Source: Candidatus Bathyarchaeum sp. (GTDB lineage Archaea > Thermoproteota > Bathyarchaeia > Bathyarchaeales > Bathyarchaeaceae). From it: a stretch of 39,555 bases of DNA. Made by a program: the position numbers and the translations under genes. The notes beneath the pieces were generated by a model. It was not told where the DNA came from. It was given only the letters and a program-made list of their open reading frames with translations, and searched no databases. The DNA lies in NCBI GenBank assembly GCA_020344315.1, contig CP070820.1, positions 914,322-953,876 on the forward strand, in the 5' to 3' direction. Below, one piece after another: positions 1 to 8,608 of this stretch. Positions within the stretch are counted from its first letter, which is position 1. The number at the start of each line of letters is the position of its first letter.

Positions 1-1
1 T

Positions 2-160
2 CTGAGGATTAAATTGGGGACTCGAGAAGATGTTAGATCTGAAGTTTCGCAAGCGATTAGTTCTGGAGGAGGCATCATTTTGTCTATAAATCTAAAAGGT
101 GGCAGCCTTGAAGACATTTTTCTGAATTTACTTGCTAAAAACAAGGGAGGTGAGCAATGA
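2..160 (+). CDS. ABC transporter ATP-binding protein, C-terminal end (partial)
   Basis: The window opens inside a reading frame that runs from base 2 to a TGA at 158-160 and encodes about 52 residues. The tail reads GGSLEDIFLNLL, which matches the C-terminal signature usual in ATPases of ABC-2 type exporters (LEDxFxxL). The Walker motifs lie outside the window. The stop codon overlaps the ATG of the downstream permease (ATGA arrangement), so the two are almost certainly cotranscribed and form one transporter. The substrate cannot be told from this fragment. Confidence 0.8.
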   Translation: MRIKLGTREDVRSEVSQAISSGGGIILSINLKGGSLEDIFLNLLAKNKGGEQ

Positions 161-1098
161 TGAGAATCGACCAGTCAGGCTGGATTACCAAGTTTTTGGC
201 AGTAGTCAGGTATGAATTGTTATGGAATATTCGAAAGAAGAAATTTTATGGGATGCTTATCGTTGCATTCGCACTTACAACTCTGGCACTTGCTGGTAGC
301 CACATCCAGAGCGCTATAACTGGCGACCCGGTGGAGCTTAGCCCTGACTTTGTAATCGATTCTAATGTAGGTCTAGGCGGATTTGGCTTCTTCCTTTTTG
401 CAATAGTAACAGTGATGAATAGTATTTCAGGAGAATTCGAAAGTGGGACCATTGTGCCACTCTTAGCAAAACCTGTATCAAGAACAACCGTCTTCTTAGG
501 TAAACTATTTGCTGCTTTCCTCACACTATTAGTAACCTACAGCTTCCTCATGATATATATGACGATAGGAGGCTTCTTGATACATGGTCCCCAAAACAAC
601 CTTCACCTTGTTCCGCTCTCACTCCTAGGAGCTCTATTCAGTACTTTAATCTGGATTTCCATCGTCCTATTGTTTGGCACTTTGTTTAGAAGTTCATTGA
701 TCGCTGCTCTAGGCGCTCTCGGAATATGGTTGGGAACAAACATCATTGGATCAATAATTGGAATACTTGCTGGCCAAGGATGGATCCTCACTTACATTCC
801 TGGTACAGGAAATAGCGGATCCGTCGGCGGTAATCCCCTAGTAGGGACACCTGTTTCCACAGGCACAGATAACATAGGACCAAACCTCATAAACTACATC
901 CTACACCCTTCTTGGAATGTCACCTACTACAAAATTGACTTGATCCAATCCAGTCAAGGCATGCCAGTTTGGGAAGCACTCAACACTGAATTTCTATCCA
1001 CAATAGTTCTCACGTCGATTGCTGTGGCTTTAATTTACTTCATTGTGTTTGTAACAATCTCTTGGTTCTTCTTCAGAAGAGCACAGATAACAGAATAG
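157..1098 (+). CDS. ABC-2 type transporter permease
   Basis: A 313-residue integral membrane protein with about six hydrophobic segments, roughly at residues 32-50, 72-90, 115-136, 152-175, 180-206 and 283-307. The segment near residues 93-105 (EFESGTIVPLLAKPVSR) is the conserved ABC-2 permease signature after the second helix. A long loop at about 215-275 is rich in Gly, Ser and Thr and probably faces outside. The start is ATG at 157, or the next ATG at 160, behind a strong GGGAGGTGAG ribosome binding site, and it overlaps the stop of the ATPase gene. The pair probably exports a hydrophobic compound or acts in membrane remodelling; the substrate is unknown. Confidence 0.88.
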   Translation: MMRIDQSGWITKFLAVVRYELLWNIRKKKFYGMLIVAFALTTLALAGSHIQSAITGDPVELSPDFVIDSNVGLGGFGFFLFAIVTVMNSISGEFESGTIVPLLAKPVSRTTVFLGKLFAAFLTLLVTYSFLMIYMTIGGFLIHGPQNNLHLVPLSLLGALFSTLIWISIVLLFGTLFRSSLIAALGALGIWLGTNIIGSIIGILAGQGWILTYIPGTGNSGSVGGNPLVGTPVSTGTDNIGPNLINYILHPSWNVTYYKIDLIQSSQGMPVWEALNTEFLSTIVLTSIAVALIYFIVFVTISWFFFRRAQITE

Positions 1099-1133
1099 GC
1101 ACCAAGAAGAGGAAATGGTGTAAGTTGTCTAGG

Positions 1134-1140
1134 TATATAA
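1134..1140 (+). promoter_or_regulatory. TATA box for the M24 peptidase gene
   Basis: TATATAA is centred about 28 bases before the TTG at 1165. That is the usual archaeal distance from TATA box to transcription start, so the transcript is probably leaderless or has only a few leader bases. Confidence 0.5.
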
Positions 1141-1164
1141 GTTCTGTAAAGGAAGTGTTGTGAC

Positions 1165-2361
1165 TTGAGGGGAGAACTTGACAATATTCTAGCTGAGAAA
1201 GATGTAGATGCGTTGCTTCTCTGCTCGGACAGTTACAGAGACGCCAACATGTATTACCTCACAAAGTTTCTTGCTACAGACCCCTTCATATTCCTCAAAA
1301 AAGTTGACGCAGACCCCATAATCGTAGTAAGTCAGATGGAGTATCAGCGAGCCAAAAAACAATCCATCATCAAAGCCGTAAAGTCCCACCTCGACTATTA
1401 CAACTACTACCTTGAAATATTGAAGACCACGAAAGACCCGCAACTGGGCTCCTTGAAGTTCGGTGCAAAAATAGTAGAAAAAGAACTAGGCGCAGGAACA
1501 AAGGTTTGTGTGCCCCACGATTTTCCGGTAAAAACGGCTGATTTCCTGAGGGAAGAGGGCTTAACCATAAAGCCCATGTTTGGTGTCGTCGAGAAAGCCA
1601 GAGAAACCAAGGACAGCCAAGAAGTAGAGGAGATCAGAGCTGTTCAGGCGGTCACTGAAGAAGTCACTGCTGAAGCGATAGAATTGATAGCAAACGCTGA
1701 TGTAGGCGCCAACGATGCCTTGATTCTCAACGGAGAGGTTCTAACGGTCGGCAGGATAAAATCGTTTTTTGGGCACAAACTTTTGGATAACGGATGCCTA
1801 ATCGAAGAGGACATCATAATCGCGTGTGGTGCCAAAGGTTCGGATCCCCACTACGTTGGCGAGCCAGAAGATGAACTCAAAGCCAACCAACCTATAATCT
1901 TAGACATCTATCCCCGAAGCATCCAGAAACGATACTGGACAGACCTGACCCGAACCATAGTGAAGGGAAGAGCTTCAGACAAACTCAAGAAGATGTTCGA
2001 TGCCGTCCTTGAAGCTAAAAATGCTTCTCTCGACGCCATCCAATCTGGAGCCCTGGGAAATCACATCTATAACGTATGCTGTGACGTATTGGAGAAGGCC
2101 GGCTACGAAACAATTAGAGGAGGAAAAAAGGTAACGAAGGGAATGCCCCACGGTCTCGGGCATGGGGTAGGCTTGCAGATACATGAAAGTCCCAGAATGA
2201 ATGAGTTCTCCACAGTTTCTCTGAAGGAGCACAGCATTGTGACAGTTGAACCCGGCCTCTACGACCCCAAGATAGGCGGCGTAAGATTAGAGGATATAAT
2301 AGAAGTTACAAAAACAGGATACATCAGCCTGACGAGAATGGAGACACAACTAGAAATCTAG
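1165..2361 (+). CDS. M24 family metallopeptidase (Xaa-Pro aminopeptidase/dipeptidase type)
   Basis: A 398-residue cytoplasmic protein with an N-terminal creatinase-like domain (about 1-150) and a C-terminal pita-bread catalytic domain. The five metal ligands of the M24 family are visible: D247, D260 (in DLTRT), H333 (in GLGHGVG), E362 (in VEPGLY) and E376 (in RLED). H340 of the substrate site is also present. The family removes N-terminal residues next to proline or splits X-Pro dipeptides, normally with two divalent metals. The start is TTG, about 28 bases after a TATA box. The gene is single and converges with the MoaD-like gene. Members of this family can also be creatinase-like, so the exact substrate is open. 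Confidence 0.85.
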   Translation: MRGELDNILAEKDVDALLLCSDSYRDANMYYLTKFLATDPFIFLKKVDADPIIVVSQMEYQRAKKQSIIKAVKSHLDYYNYYLEILKTTKDPQLGSLKFGAKIVEKELGAGTKVCVPHDFPVKTADFLREEGLTIKPMFGVVEKARETKDSQEVEEIRAVQAVTEEVTAEAIELIANADVGANDALILNGEVLTVGRIKSFFGHKLLDNGCLIEEDIIIACGAKGSDPHYVGEPEDELKANQPIILDIYPRSIQKRYWTDLTRTIVKGRASDKLKKMFDAVLEAKNASLDAIQSGALGNHIYNVCCDVLEKAGYETIRGGKKVTKGMPHGLGHGVGLQIHESPRMNEFSTVSLKEHSIVTVEPGLYDPKIGGVRLEDIIEVTKTGYISLTRMETQLEI

Positions 2362-2368
2362 AGAATTT

Positions 2369-2656
2369 TCAGCCTCCGCTCATGAGTGACATCAGAATAA
2401 CGTTGTCGCCCTCACCCAGTTTGGTGTCAACTCCGCCAAGCTGCCCCATTAATACGCCGTTTACTGTGACAGAGAATCCGGTTTTGACATCCTTTAAGCC
2501 CGACTCATAAACCTCTTTTCTGAAGGCTTTGCCATAAACTCCAGCCAGTTTATTAAGCAGATCAGAGAGGGAAGCCTCCTCCCCCAACTCGAACTCTTCT
2601 TCTCTCTTGTTCACCATATTTTTGATGTAACCGAGGTATTGAACCCTAACCTTCAA
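2369..2656 (-). CDS. MoaD/ThiS-family sulfur carrier (small archaeal modifier type)
   Basis: A 95-residue beta-grasp protein that ends in Gly-Gly (SLMSGG), the C-terminus that is adenylated and thiocarboxylated in MoaD, ThiS and SAMP proteins. The family's roles are sulfur transfer to molybdopterin, or protein conjugation and tRNA thiolation in archaea. The start is a TTG with GGTGAGGAG just before it. It is transcribed away from the aldehyde ferredoxin oxidoreductase gene, and this family often sits beside such genes, so supply of sulfur for the tungstopterin of that enzyme is the likeliest role. That link is inferred from position. No E1-like partner is in the window. Confidence 0.85.
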   Translation of the reverse strand: MKVRVQYLGYIKNMVNKREEEFELGEEASLSDLLNKLAGVYGKAFRKEVYESGLKDVKTGFSVTVNGVLMGQLGGVDTKLGEGDNVILMSLMSGG

Positions 2657-2946
2657 TTCTCCTCACCAACATTTATCCTCTTAAACGGTCAGGATCGTTG
2701 CCATATTAATCTAGGGAAGAATCTTATTTATCGATTATGCGTTTCCGTGTATTACCCACACTTTTGAGGGAGAAAATGTGAGTCTCGATTAGGCTGTGAT
2801 ATTTGTTTGGAGGACTGCCCAGAAAATAAATAGAATCACCACGAAAAATGACGAATATCTACTTGCTTTGAAGTCGAAAGATAAAGCTTAATATTTATCT
2901 ATCCATATCACATATTTCTCCAAAAGTGATCAACGGAGGAGTAAGA
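2657..2946. promoter_or_regulatory. Divergent promoter region between moaD-like and aor genes
   Basis: About 290 bases without a convincing gene. On the plus strand an AT-rich TATA-like stretch (TTAATATTTAT, 2888-2898) lies about 50 bases before the AOR start. On the minus strand TTTAAG near 2680-2685 sits about 25 bases before the sulfur-carrier start. The region also holds a 21-codon open stretch (2768-2833) with a ferredoxin-like CxxCxxxCP pattern, treated as a possible remnant under findings. Confidence 0.4.
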
Positions 2947-4815
2947 TTGAGTTTCGCCAAACGAATTCTCTACGTAGACTTAACAACAGGAAAAACCGAA
3001 ACAAAACCCTTGAAGAAGGAGATGGCTAAGAAATACATAGGAGGCATAGGACTTGGAATGCGTCTATTTCTCGACAACTCCAAACCGGGCGTCGACCCAT
3101 TCAGCCCCGAAAACCCCTTGGTCTTCGTCACAGGACCCCTCACTGGAACTATGGCGCCCTCAGCAGGAAACAGTTACGCTGTGGTTTCAAAGTCACCGCT
3201 AACCGAGGGAATCAATGAAGCAAAAGCCCACGGTTTCTTCGGGGCTGAACTGAAACGAGCGGGCTACGACGCCGTTATCTTCACAGGAAAATCTGAAAAG
3301 CTTGTTTATGCATGGATCGATGATGAATCCATCCAACTACTTGATGCCCAGCACCTGACGGGAAAGTCACCCCAAGAAACAGAGGAAACCATCAGAGAGG
3401 AACTGGGTGACTACTACATCCGCGTGTCAGCTATCGGTGAAGCGGGAGAAAAGCTGAATCGAATCGCTTGTATTATAAACGATGAATTCAGAGCCATCGG
3501 AAGAGGCGGCATGGGCGCCGTCATGGGATCAAAAAACCTGAAAGCAGTTGCTGTTCGCGGAACAGGCGACGTAAACGTTTCCAATCTTGAAGAGTTCACT
3601 GAATTCGTGAGAACAATCCATGAACGCATGAAAGGACCTGCAACGCGGAAATATAGAACCCTAGGCACCCCCGAGAACGTCCTCGTTTTAAATGCTTTAG
3701 CAGCTTTGCCGACACGTAACTTTTCTCAGGCTACCTTTGAAGGTGCTGAAAAAGTTAGCGGAGAATACTTGAACGAACGTTACATTAAGAAGATTATTGG
3801 ATGCGCCACCTGTGGCATGCGTTGCGACCATATTGCTCTGGTTCCAGAAGGAGAATACAAGGGATCCACTTCAAGAGTGGAATTCGAGTGCCTATGGGCT
3901 GTTGGACCTCTCTGTGGCGTTGACAGGTTGGACGCAATCATCGAGGCTATCCGTTTATGCGACCATTACGGTATGGACGGCATATCCGCTGGTGTCGTAG
4001 TGGCATTTGCTATGGACCTCTACGAGAATGGGATTATAACGAAGAAGGATACTGACGGTTTAGAACTCAACTTCGGTAGCCATGAAGCCTTGGTGGAGAC
4101 GATTAAAAGAATGGGTACTCGCAAGGGATGGCTGGGAGATGTGCTTGCAGAAGGCAGCATGAGAGCTGGAGAAAAGATCGGTAAAGGAGCAGAGAAATAC
4201 GCTAACCACATCAAAGGAATGGAGTTGCCCGGTTACGATCTGAGGACACTGAAGACCGCTGCTTTGGGCTTTTCTGTCTCGTATCGTGGAGCTTGCCACC
4301 TCAGGTCTGGAGCTTATTCGCCTGACGTGAAGGGAAAGGTTGACCGCTTCAAGATCGAGAAGGGAAGAGGAAAGATAGTGATGGACGGTGAAGATCTCTA
4401 CAATGTTGTTGACTCTCTGATATTATGCAAGTTCTCTAGAGGCGTGATGTATGAGGGTCTCAAAGACATGGCTAACTACTACACCTTAGCCACAGGATTT
4501 GAGATGACTCCAGAGGAGCTCATTAAAGCTGGCGAGAGAATAAACAACCTTGCGAGGGTCATTAACATCCGAGAGGGCAAAGGAACAAGGAAAAATGATA
4601 CTCTACCGTGGAAAATAATGAATGTGCCAGTGCCTGACGAGGGAGTTGCAAAGGGAGCTGTTGTCAATCAGAAAGAGTTTGACATCGGATTAGACGATTA
4701 CTACAGCGTACGCGGATGGACGAAGAATGGAATCCCTACCCCGGAGAAACTTAAAGAACTGGGGTTGAATGACCTCGTTGGGATTGTGGAGAAAAAGATC
4801 GGTGCTAAGAACTGA
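2947..4815 (+). CDS. Aldehyde ferredoxin oxidoreductase family tungstoenzyme
   Basis: A 622-residue protein of the AOR family, which oxidises aldehydes to carboxylic acids (or acts in reverse) with a tungsten bis-pyranopterin and one [4Fe-4S] cluster, passing electrons to ferredoxin. The N-terminus (AKRILYVDLTTGK) is the family's opening, and the cluster ligands are C286, C289 and C293 (CxxCxxxC) with C494 far downstream. Start choice: a frame from GTG at 2926 is open, but GGAGGA at 2935-2940 lies six bases before TTG 2947, and the protein then begins where relatives begin. The four-cluster ferredoxin gene follows 22 bases later and probably encodes its electron partner. The aldehyde used cannot be predicted. 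Confidence 0.93.
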   Translation: MSFAKRILYVDLTTGKTETKPLKKEMAKKYIGGIGLGMRLFLDNSKPGVDPFSPENPLVFVTGPLTGTMAPSAGNSYAVVSKSPLTEGINEAKAHGFFGAELKRAGYDAVIFTGKSEKLVYAWIDDESIQLLDAQHLTGKSPQETEETIREELGDYYIRVSAIGEAGEKLNRIACIINDEFRAIGRGGMGAVMGSKNLKAVAVRGTGDVNVSNLEEFTEFVRTIHERMKGPATRKYRTLGTPENVLVLNALAALPTRNFSQATFEGAEKVSGEYLNERYIKKIIGCATCGMRCDHIALVPEGEYKGSTSRVEFECLWAVGPLCGVDRLDAIIEAIRLCDHYGMDGISAGVVVAFAMDLYENGIITKKDTDGLELNFGSHEALVETIKRMGTRKGWLGDVLAEGSMRAGEKIGKGAEKYANHIKGMELPGYDLRTLKTAALGFSVSYRGACHLRSGAYSPDVKGKVDRFKIEKGRGKIVMDGEDLYNVVDSLILCKFSRGVMYEGLKDMANYYTLATGFEMTPEELIKAGERINNLARVINIREGKGTRKNDTLPWKIMNVPVPDEGVAKGAVVNQKEFDIGLDDYYSVRGWTKNGIPTPEKLKELGLNDLVGIVEKKIGAKN

Positions 4816-4837
4816 GGAATAATGGAGGAAGAATAAG

Positions 4838-5332
4838 TTGCCAACGATTCATGAAAAAAAGTTTGTTTCTGGAGACCCATCTAAGTGTGTTGGCTGCTGC
4901 GTCTGCGAATACGCCTGCTCACTGGAACATGAAAAAACATTTAACCCAACCAAATCTCGAATCCGAGCAGTCCGCCTGAACCCCTTCGTGAACTTGGCGG
5001 TTGCCTGCAGGCTCTGTGAGGACTCTCCTTGTGTGGCTGCGTGTCCCCGAGATGCGTTGTCACAGTCAGAGGAGACTGGTATCATCTTGGTTGACGAGGA
5101 GAAGTGTAATGGCTGTGGCTGGTGTATCGAAGCCTGCGACTATGGTGCTATTCAGTTGCATCCTGAAACTAAGGTAGTCTTCACCTGTGATCTTTGTGAA
5201 GGTGAACCTAAATGCGTGGAATGGTGCCCCGAAGAGGCTCTGGACTTTACAACGAAGGACATTCTCTCGCAAAAAGCTAGGATAACTGCTGTCAAGAAAC
5301 TGTTCCAAGAAGCGCTGAAGGCTGAGAAATAG
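4838..5332 (+). CDS. Four-cluster 4Fe-4S ferredoxin subunit of the AOR
   Basis: A 164-residue protein with four cysteine groups of four: CVGCCVCEYAC, CRLCEDSPCVAAC, CNGCGWCIEAC and CDLCEGEPKCVEWC. This predicts four [4Fe-4S] clusters in the arrangement of DmsB/HydN-like electron-transfer subunits. It starts with TTG 22 bases after the AOR stop, with GGAGG before it, so the two are one operon. Such subunits carry electrons between a pterin enzyme and another partner. Here it probably links the AOR to ferredoxin or to the redox complexes encoded nearby. No signal peptide or membrane segment is seen, so it should be cytoplasmic. Confidence 0.9.
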   Translation: MPTIHEKKFVSGDPSKCVGCCVCEYACSLEHEKTFNPTKSRIRAVRLNPFVNLAVACRLCEDSPCVAACPRDALSQSEETGIILVDEEKCNGCGWCIEACDYGAIQLHPETKVVFTCDLCEGEPKCVEWCPEEALDFTTKDILSQKARITAVKKLFQEALKAEK

Positions 5333-5349
5333 GGCAGAAAGTTTCGGTT

Positions 5350-5378
5350 ACGAACATTTCCCCTCAACGGGTGTTCGT
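5350..5378 (+). terminator. Hairpin after the AOR operon
   Basis: Seventeen bases after the ferredoxin stop, ACGAACA (5350-5356) pairs perfectly with TGTTCGT (5372-5378), and CCC (61-63 of the same line) pairs with GGG at 5369-5371, leaving a CUCAA(C) loop and a UUUC bulge. There is no T run behind it. It may protect or end the aor transcript, or be a processing site. Confidence 0.4.
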
Positions 5379-5536
5379 GTATAGGATAGGTTGTACCCTG
5401 CGAGAATTTGGAGTTTGGAGAGACTATGTCTCGATCTTCGTGGATGCTCACAATATCTCACCCATGAGTGAAGGGTCTTGGCAGGAGCTTGAGATGAAGA
5501 GAAATTGACGAATTGGTGATTTAGAAGAGGATAAAA

Positions 5537-6124
5537 ATGGAATCGGACGTTCCAACGTGGACTCGACCCTTTCTTCATGAGCTACTTGAAGAGATACCTA
5601 AGAACGTAGATTCTTTGGTTGATGTGGGTTGTGGCAGAGGTATTGTTGGAGCCATGACTCGTATTTATCGCACTCCTAAAAGATTGGTGGGAATCGATGT
5701 TTTTCCAGATTACATCGATTTCTGTAAAAAATATGTCATGTATGATGAACTCTTTCTTTTGGATCTGAGGCAAACTCCGTTACCGTTCAAAGACCATGAA
5801 TTTGATGTTGCTACGTGCATAGAAACGATAGAGCATATGCCTAAGATTCATGGTGAAAAGCTTCTGGAGGAGCTTCATCGGATTGCGGCTACGGTGATAG
5901 TGTCAACGCCCTCTTCCTTTTTTAAGCAGCCTAAGGGTCATGTTGAGCGTAATTCGTTTCAGGCTCATGTTAGTCATTGGACGGTTGAGGATTTTAAGAA
6001 GAGAGGTTACAAGGTGAGAGGTGTAGGAAGTCTTGCCATGCATAAAGTTGCCTTTCCAACTCGAAAATTGACTTGTAGGTTTCCGCGGTTTTATCAGTTT
6101 TTGCTGGCGAAGAGGAAACGTTAG
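5537..6124 (+). CDS. Class I SAM-dependent methyltransferase
   Basis: A 195-residue protein with the Rossmann-fold SAM-binding motif I (VDVGCGRG, residues 28-35), an acidic residue at the end of strand 2 (GIDVFP, about 52-57) and a motif IV-like stretch (FDVATCIETIEHM) typical of Methyltransferase_11 proteins. It transfers methyl groups from S-adenosylmethionine; the acceptor is unknown. The C-terminus is basic (AKRKR), which could suit a nucleic acid or phospholipid surface, but that is weak evidence. The gene stands alone with its own 200-base upstream region and converges with the hydrogenase protease gene. Confidence 0.8.
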   Translation: MESDVPTWTRPFLHELLEEIPKNVDSLVDVGCGRGIVGAMTRIYRTPKRLVGIDVFPDYIDFCKKYVMYDELFLLDLRQTPLPFKDHEFDVATCIETIEHMPKIHGEKLLEELHRIAATVIVSTPSSFFKQPKGHVERNSFQAHVSHWTVEDFKKRGYKVRGVGSLAMHKVAFPTRKLTCRFPRFYQFLLAKRKR

Positions 6125-6147
6125 AGGCAATTCGAAATAGACGGTTT

Positions 6148-6657
6148 TTATGGTAGAAGCTTCAGCAAGAGGGCTGTTAGGTTCTTTGATGTTTCCCTGA
6201 GTTTTGGTGTCAGTCCTTCCCCGAAACTGGTGTCTTTGGGCTGAATTACGAGGAGGGAGATTTTGGCGTTGGTTGTCTCTTTTAGATAGTCGCAGAAGAC
6301 TCTGAGAGGTAGTAGATGGGTTGATATGGCTGTGTAGTTAGTCAGTTCACTGGGGTCCACAAGTCTTGATGAGCCAGATTTCAGGTTCAGCAAGCCAGCG
6401 TCGATGAGTAGGATATGAGTGGGGTTGAATTTAGTTATTGGGTCTATGAAACTTTCTGGAACAGTTTCGCCCTCTATCAGGTAGACAGAGCTGGAGACCC
6501 TGTTCTGCAGGTTCCTTACTATCTTTACGCCAACGAAATCGTCTTTTCGAAAGGGGTTTCCAATGCCAGCAACAACTACCCTCTCTGCTCCTGAAAACCA
6601 TTCTTTTAGGGAGGATTCGATGTCATCTTTTTGTTCCTTGGAATCAGCCATGCCCAC
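6148..6657 (-). CDS. hycI: Hydrogenase maturation protease (HycI/HybD family)
   Basis: A 169-residue protein that trims the C-terminal tail of the [NiFe] hydrogenase large subunit after the Ni-Fe centre is in place. The family signature GIGNPFRKDDFVG is at residues 31-43. The nickel-sensing residues known from HybD are matched by D40, D86 (in IDAG) and H114 (in STHLLPL). The start is GTG 6657, with ATG 6651 as an alternative. It works with the Hyp proteins encoded from 12973 onward, though it is several kilobases from them. Its large-subunit target is not in the window. FrhD-type proteases of F420-reducing hydrogenases belong to the same family, so the symbol is family-level. Confidence 0.85.
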   Translation of the reverse strand: MGMADSKEQKDDIESSLKEWFSGAERVVVAGIGNPFRKDDFVGVKIVRNLQNRVSSSVYLIEGETVPESFIDPITKFNPTHILLIDAGLLNLKSGSSRLVDPSELTNYTAISTHLLPLRVFCDYLKETTNAKISLLVIQPKDTSFGEGLTPKLRETSKNLTALLLKLLP

Positions 6658-6920
6658 TCAACCCATCATATTACTGGAAAAGATAAGGGAAGCACTTAAA
6701 ATTTGTAGTTGCTTAGGTTTTCCAGAAAAAGCTAGTTAACAAAGCTAAAAACTAACTAAACATATGATAAAACAAGCTTACCAAAGGGTTTTTTCTCCAA
6801 GAATTTCTAGGGGTGGGGGAGAGCTTTCCCTGTCCTGTTACGAATTTAGAATCTAGAAAAAAGAGAGAGACAACTATTCCTGAGTTCTGAGCTTGTTTTA
6901 GAGATTAATCCCATTCTTTG

Positions 6921-7655
6921 TCAATTCTTTTTCAATTTCTTTCGTTTAATCATTAATAGTGTTGCAGTAGCTACTGCAGCAATAACGGCAGAGGTCGTTA
7001 CATCGTATAGGATTGTGTTATCTATAGCAGATGTGCCGTTTGGCGGTGGCTCTGACGTAGGACCAATTATGATTGGACGGCTCCATATGATTGAACCATC
7101 AGATACGTCTACCAAGTGTTGCAGACCAGATTCATAATTCAGCCACCAGAAGATATGACCATATGGAGGAGGAAGATATCCATCAAGATATTCACCAATT
7201 TTTCCTAGAACTCTCTCACTTGGATACTCCACTTGATAAATTGTTCCATTAGGGGCAAGCCAAGCCAAAAAACCAATTATTCCTCTTTCATCGACAAACG
7301 GGGCTTGTTCAAGCTCTCCAATCATGCCAAAGCCTCCCGAACAAGGATTGGATTTGCCTAAGCTAACAGCATCTATAGCCTCATCAAAACTCATCATTGT
7401 AGACTGAAACTTTGGTAATACAAAAGGTTCCATTAGTGGATAATTGTCTTGGTTGTTCTCGTTTATTATGTATGGTATGTCTCCTATTCCTGAAGTGCCA
7501 ACCTCAGTAGCGTTGGGATACCTTGTCTGGTAGTCGCTCCAGTAGTTGCCTCCTGAAGGAAAACCGTTATCCCAAGTGCTGGTGTCTCCAAGATAGTTTG
7601 TTGCATGAATGCCATTATCGATGAAATTGTTATGATAAAATAGATTGTCAGAAAA
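6921..7655 (-). pseudogene. Truncated NosD-like beta-helix surface protein with C-terminal anchor
   Basis: An open frame of 244 codons without any plausible start. Read on the minus strand it begins right after a TAA (7656-7658) with DNLFYHNNFIDN, a typical last coil of NosD/right-handed beta-helix repeats, then WDNGFPSGGNYWSDY and GIGDIPYIINENNQDNYPLM, the closing block of these archaeal surface proteins. The first internal ATG (7433) has no ribosome binding site and would discard this conserved part. The rest is an uncharacterised extracellular domain (FWWLNYES region) and a C-terminal hydrophobic helix followed by KRKKLKK, a membrane anchor. Full relatives have a signal peptide and many repeats; these are missing, so I call it the decayed 3' end of a larger gene. 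Confidence 0.7.
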
Positions 7656-7728
7656 TTAGTCAATATTTCTTAACAAACCTTTGTTAGCTCGTAAAATAAT
7701 GTATTCTGCCTATCCCCAGCTTACACCG

Positions 7729-8607
7729 CTAACTGATAGTCAGGATTTTTGTGGCGTCCACTCGGAGTTCTTCGAGAGCCAGTTCTTTGGGGCTGAAACC
7801 CATGGCCAGTCCAAGCAGTTGGGGATAATGCAACACTGGGATTCCGAATTTTTCGCTTAGGAGCCGTTCTATTCTTGGCTGGTTGATGTCGAACATCATG
7901 TGGCAGAAGGGACAGACAGTAATTAGGGCTTGGGCATTCACAGCTTTCAGGTTAGTAAGTTTGTCTCCAGCCAGATAGAGAGGAACCTTGTCATTCACGC
8001 CAATAATCGGTGCTCCGCAACAGTCTGTCTCATACATGTAATCCAAACACTCCGCCCCAGTTGCCTCAATCAGCTTCTTTAACAAAACAGGATTCTCTGG
8101 ATCGTCAAAACCAATATACTTGGCAGGACGCAAAACGTGACACCCATTATGTTCAGCCACCTTTAAACCAGTGAGGGGCTTCACAACAGCCTCCTTGATC
8201 TTCTCCAAGCCAAGGTCTTTAACGAGGGCTTGAATAAGATGCCTGACCTTAATTTTTCCTCCCTTGAATTCCATGCCAACCTCCTTCAGGTAGTCATTGA
8301 TCAACTGTTTGTGCTTCTTATCTTCTTGGAGACTCTTGTTCACCTTCCGGAGGGTCCCAGCGCATCCGGGACACAAAGTCAGTATATCCAAGTTCTGCTC
8401 TTCCGCCAAGCAGAGATTCCGCGCCGCCAAAACCAGCATCGCATCATGATTCACAGAATCTATGGGAAGCCCACAGCAATTGAACTCGGGCATCTCAACC
8501 AACTCCACACCAAGCTTCTCCATCACTTTTCGGCTGGAAATCTCGTAACTGGCGATTCTGTAAGGAATGGCGCAACCCAGAAAGAGCAGATACTTCAATT
8601 CAGCCAC
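7729..8607 (-). CDS. hdrB: HdrB-like heterodisulfide reductase subunit B
   Basis: A 292-residue protein with two CCG domains. The ligands of the two noncubane [4Fe-4S] clusters are visible: C12, C44-C45, C79 and C82 in the first half, and C156, C196-C197, C232 and C235 in the second. In methanogens HdrB reduces the CoM-CoB disulfide; relatives in non-methanogens act on other, mostly unknown, thiols. It starts one base after the hdrC stop. It is the last gene of a minus-strand run with NfnA/B-like and MvhD-like genes, while HdrA is encoded 12 kb away. CCG domains also occur in glycolate oxidase and SdhE proteins, but the HdrC neighbour makes HdrB the best call. Confidence 0.88.
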   Translation of the reverse strand: MAELKYLLFLGCAIPYRIASYEISSRKVMEKLGVELVEMPEFNCCGLPIDSVNHDAMLVLAARNLCLAEEQNLDILTLCPGCAGTLRKVNKSLQEDKKHKQLINDYLKEVGMEFKGGKIKVRHLIQALVKDLGLEKIKEAVVKPLTGLKVAEHNGCHVLRPAKYIGFDDPENPVLLKKLIEATGAECLDYMYETDCCGAPIIGVNDKVPLYLAGDKLTNLKAVNAQALITVCPFCHMMFDINQPRIERLLSEKFGIPVLHYPQLLGLAMGFSPKELALEELRVDATKILTIS

Positions 8608-8608
8608 C

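Noticed and set aside
2926..2946. GTG 2926 as the AOR start
   Set aside because: The frame would read through the ribosome binding site GGAGGA; TTG 2947 fits that site and the family N-terminus.
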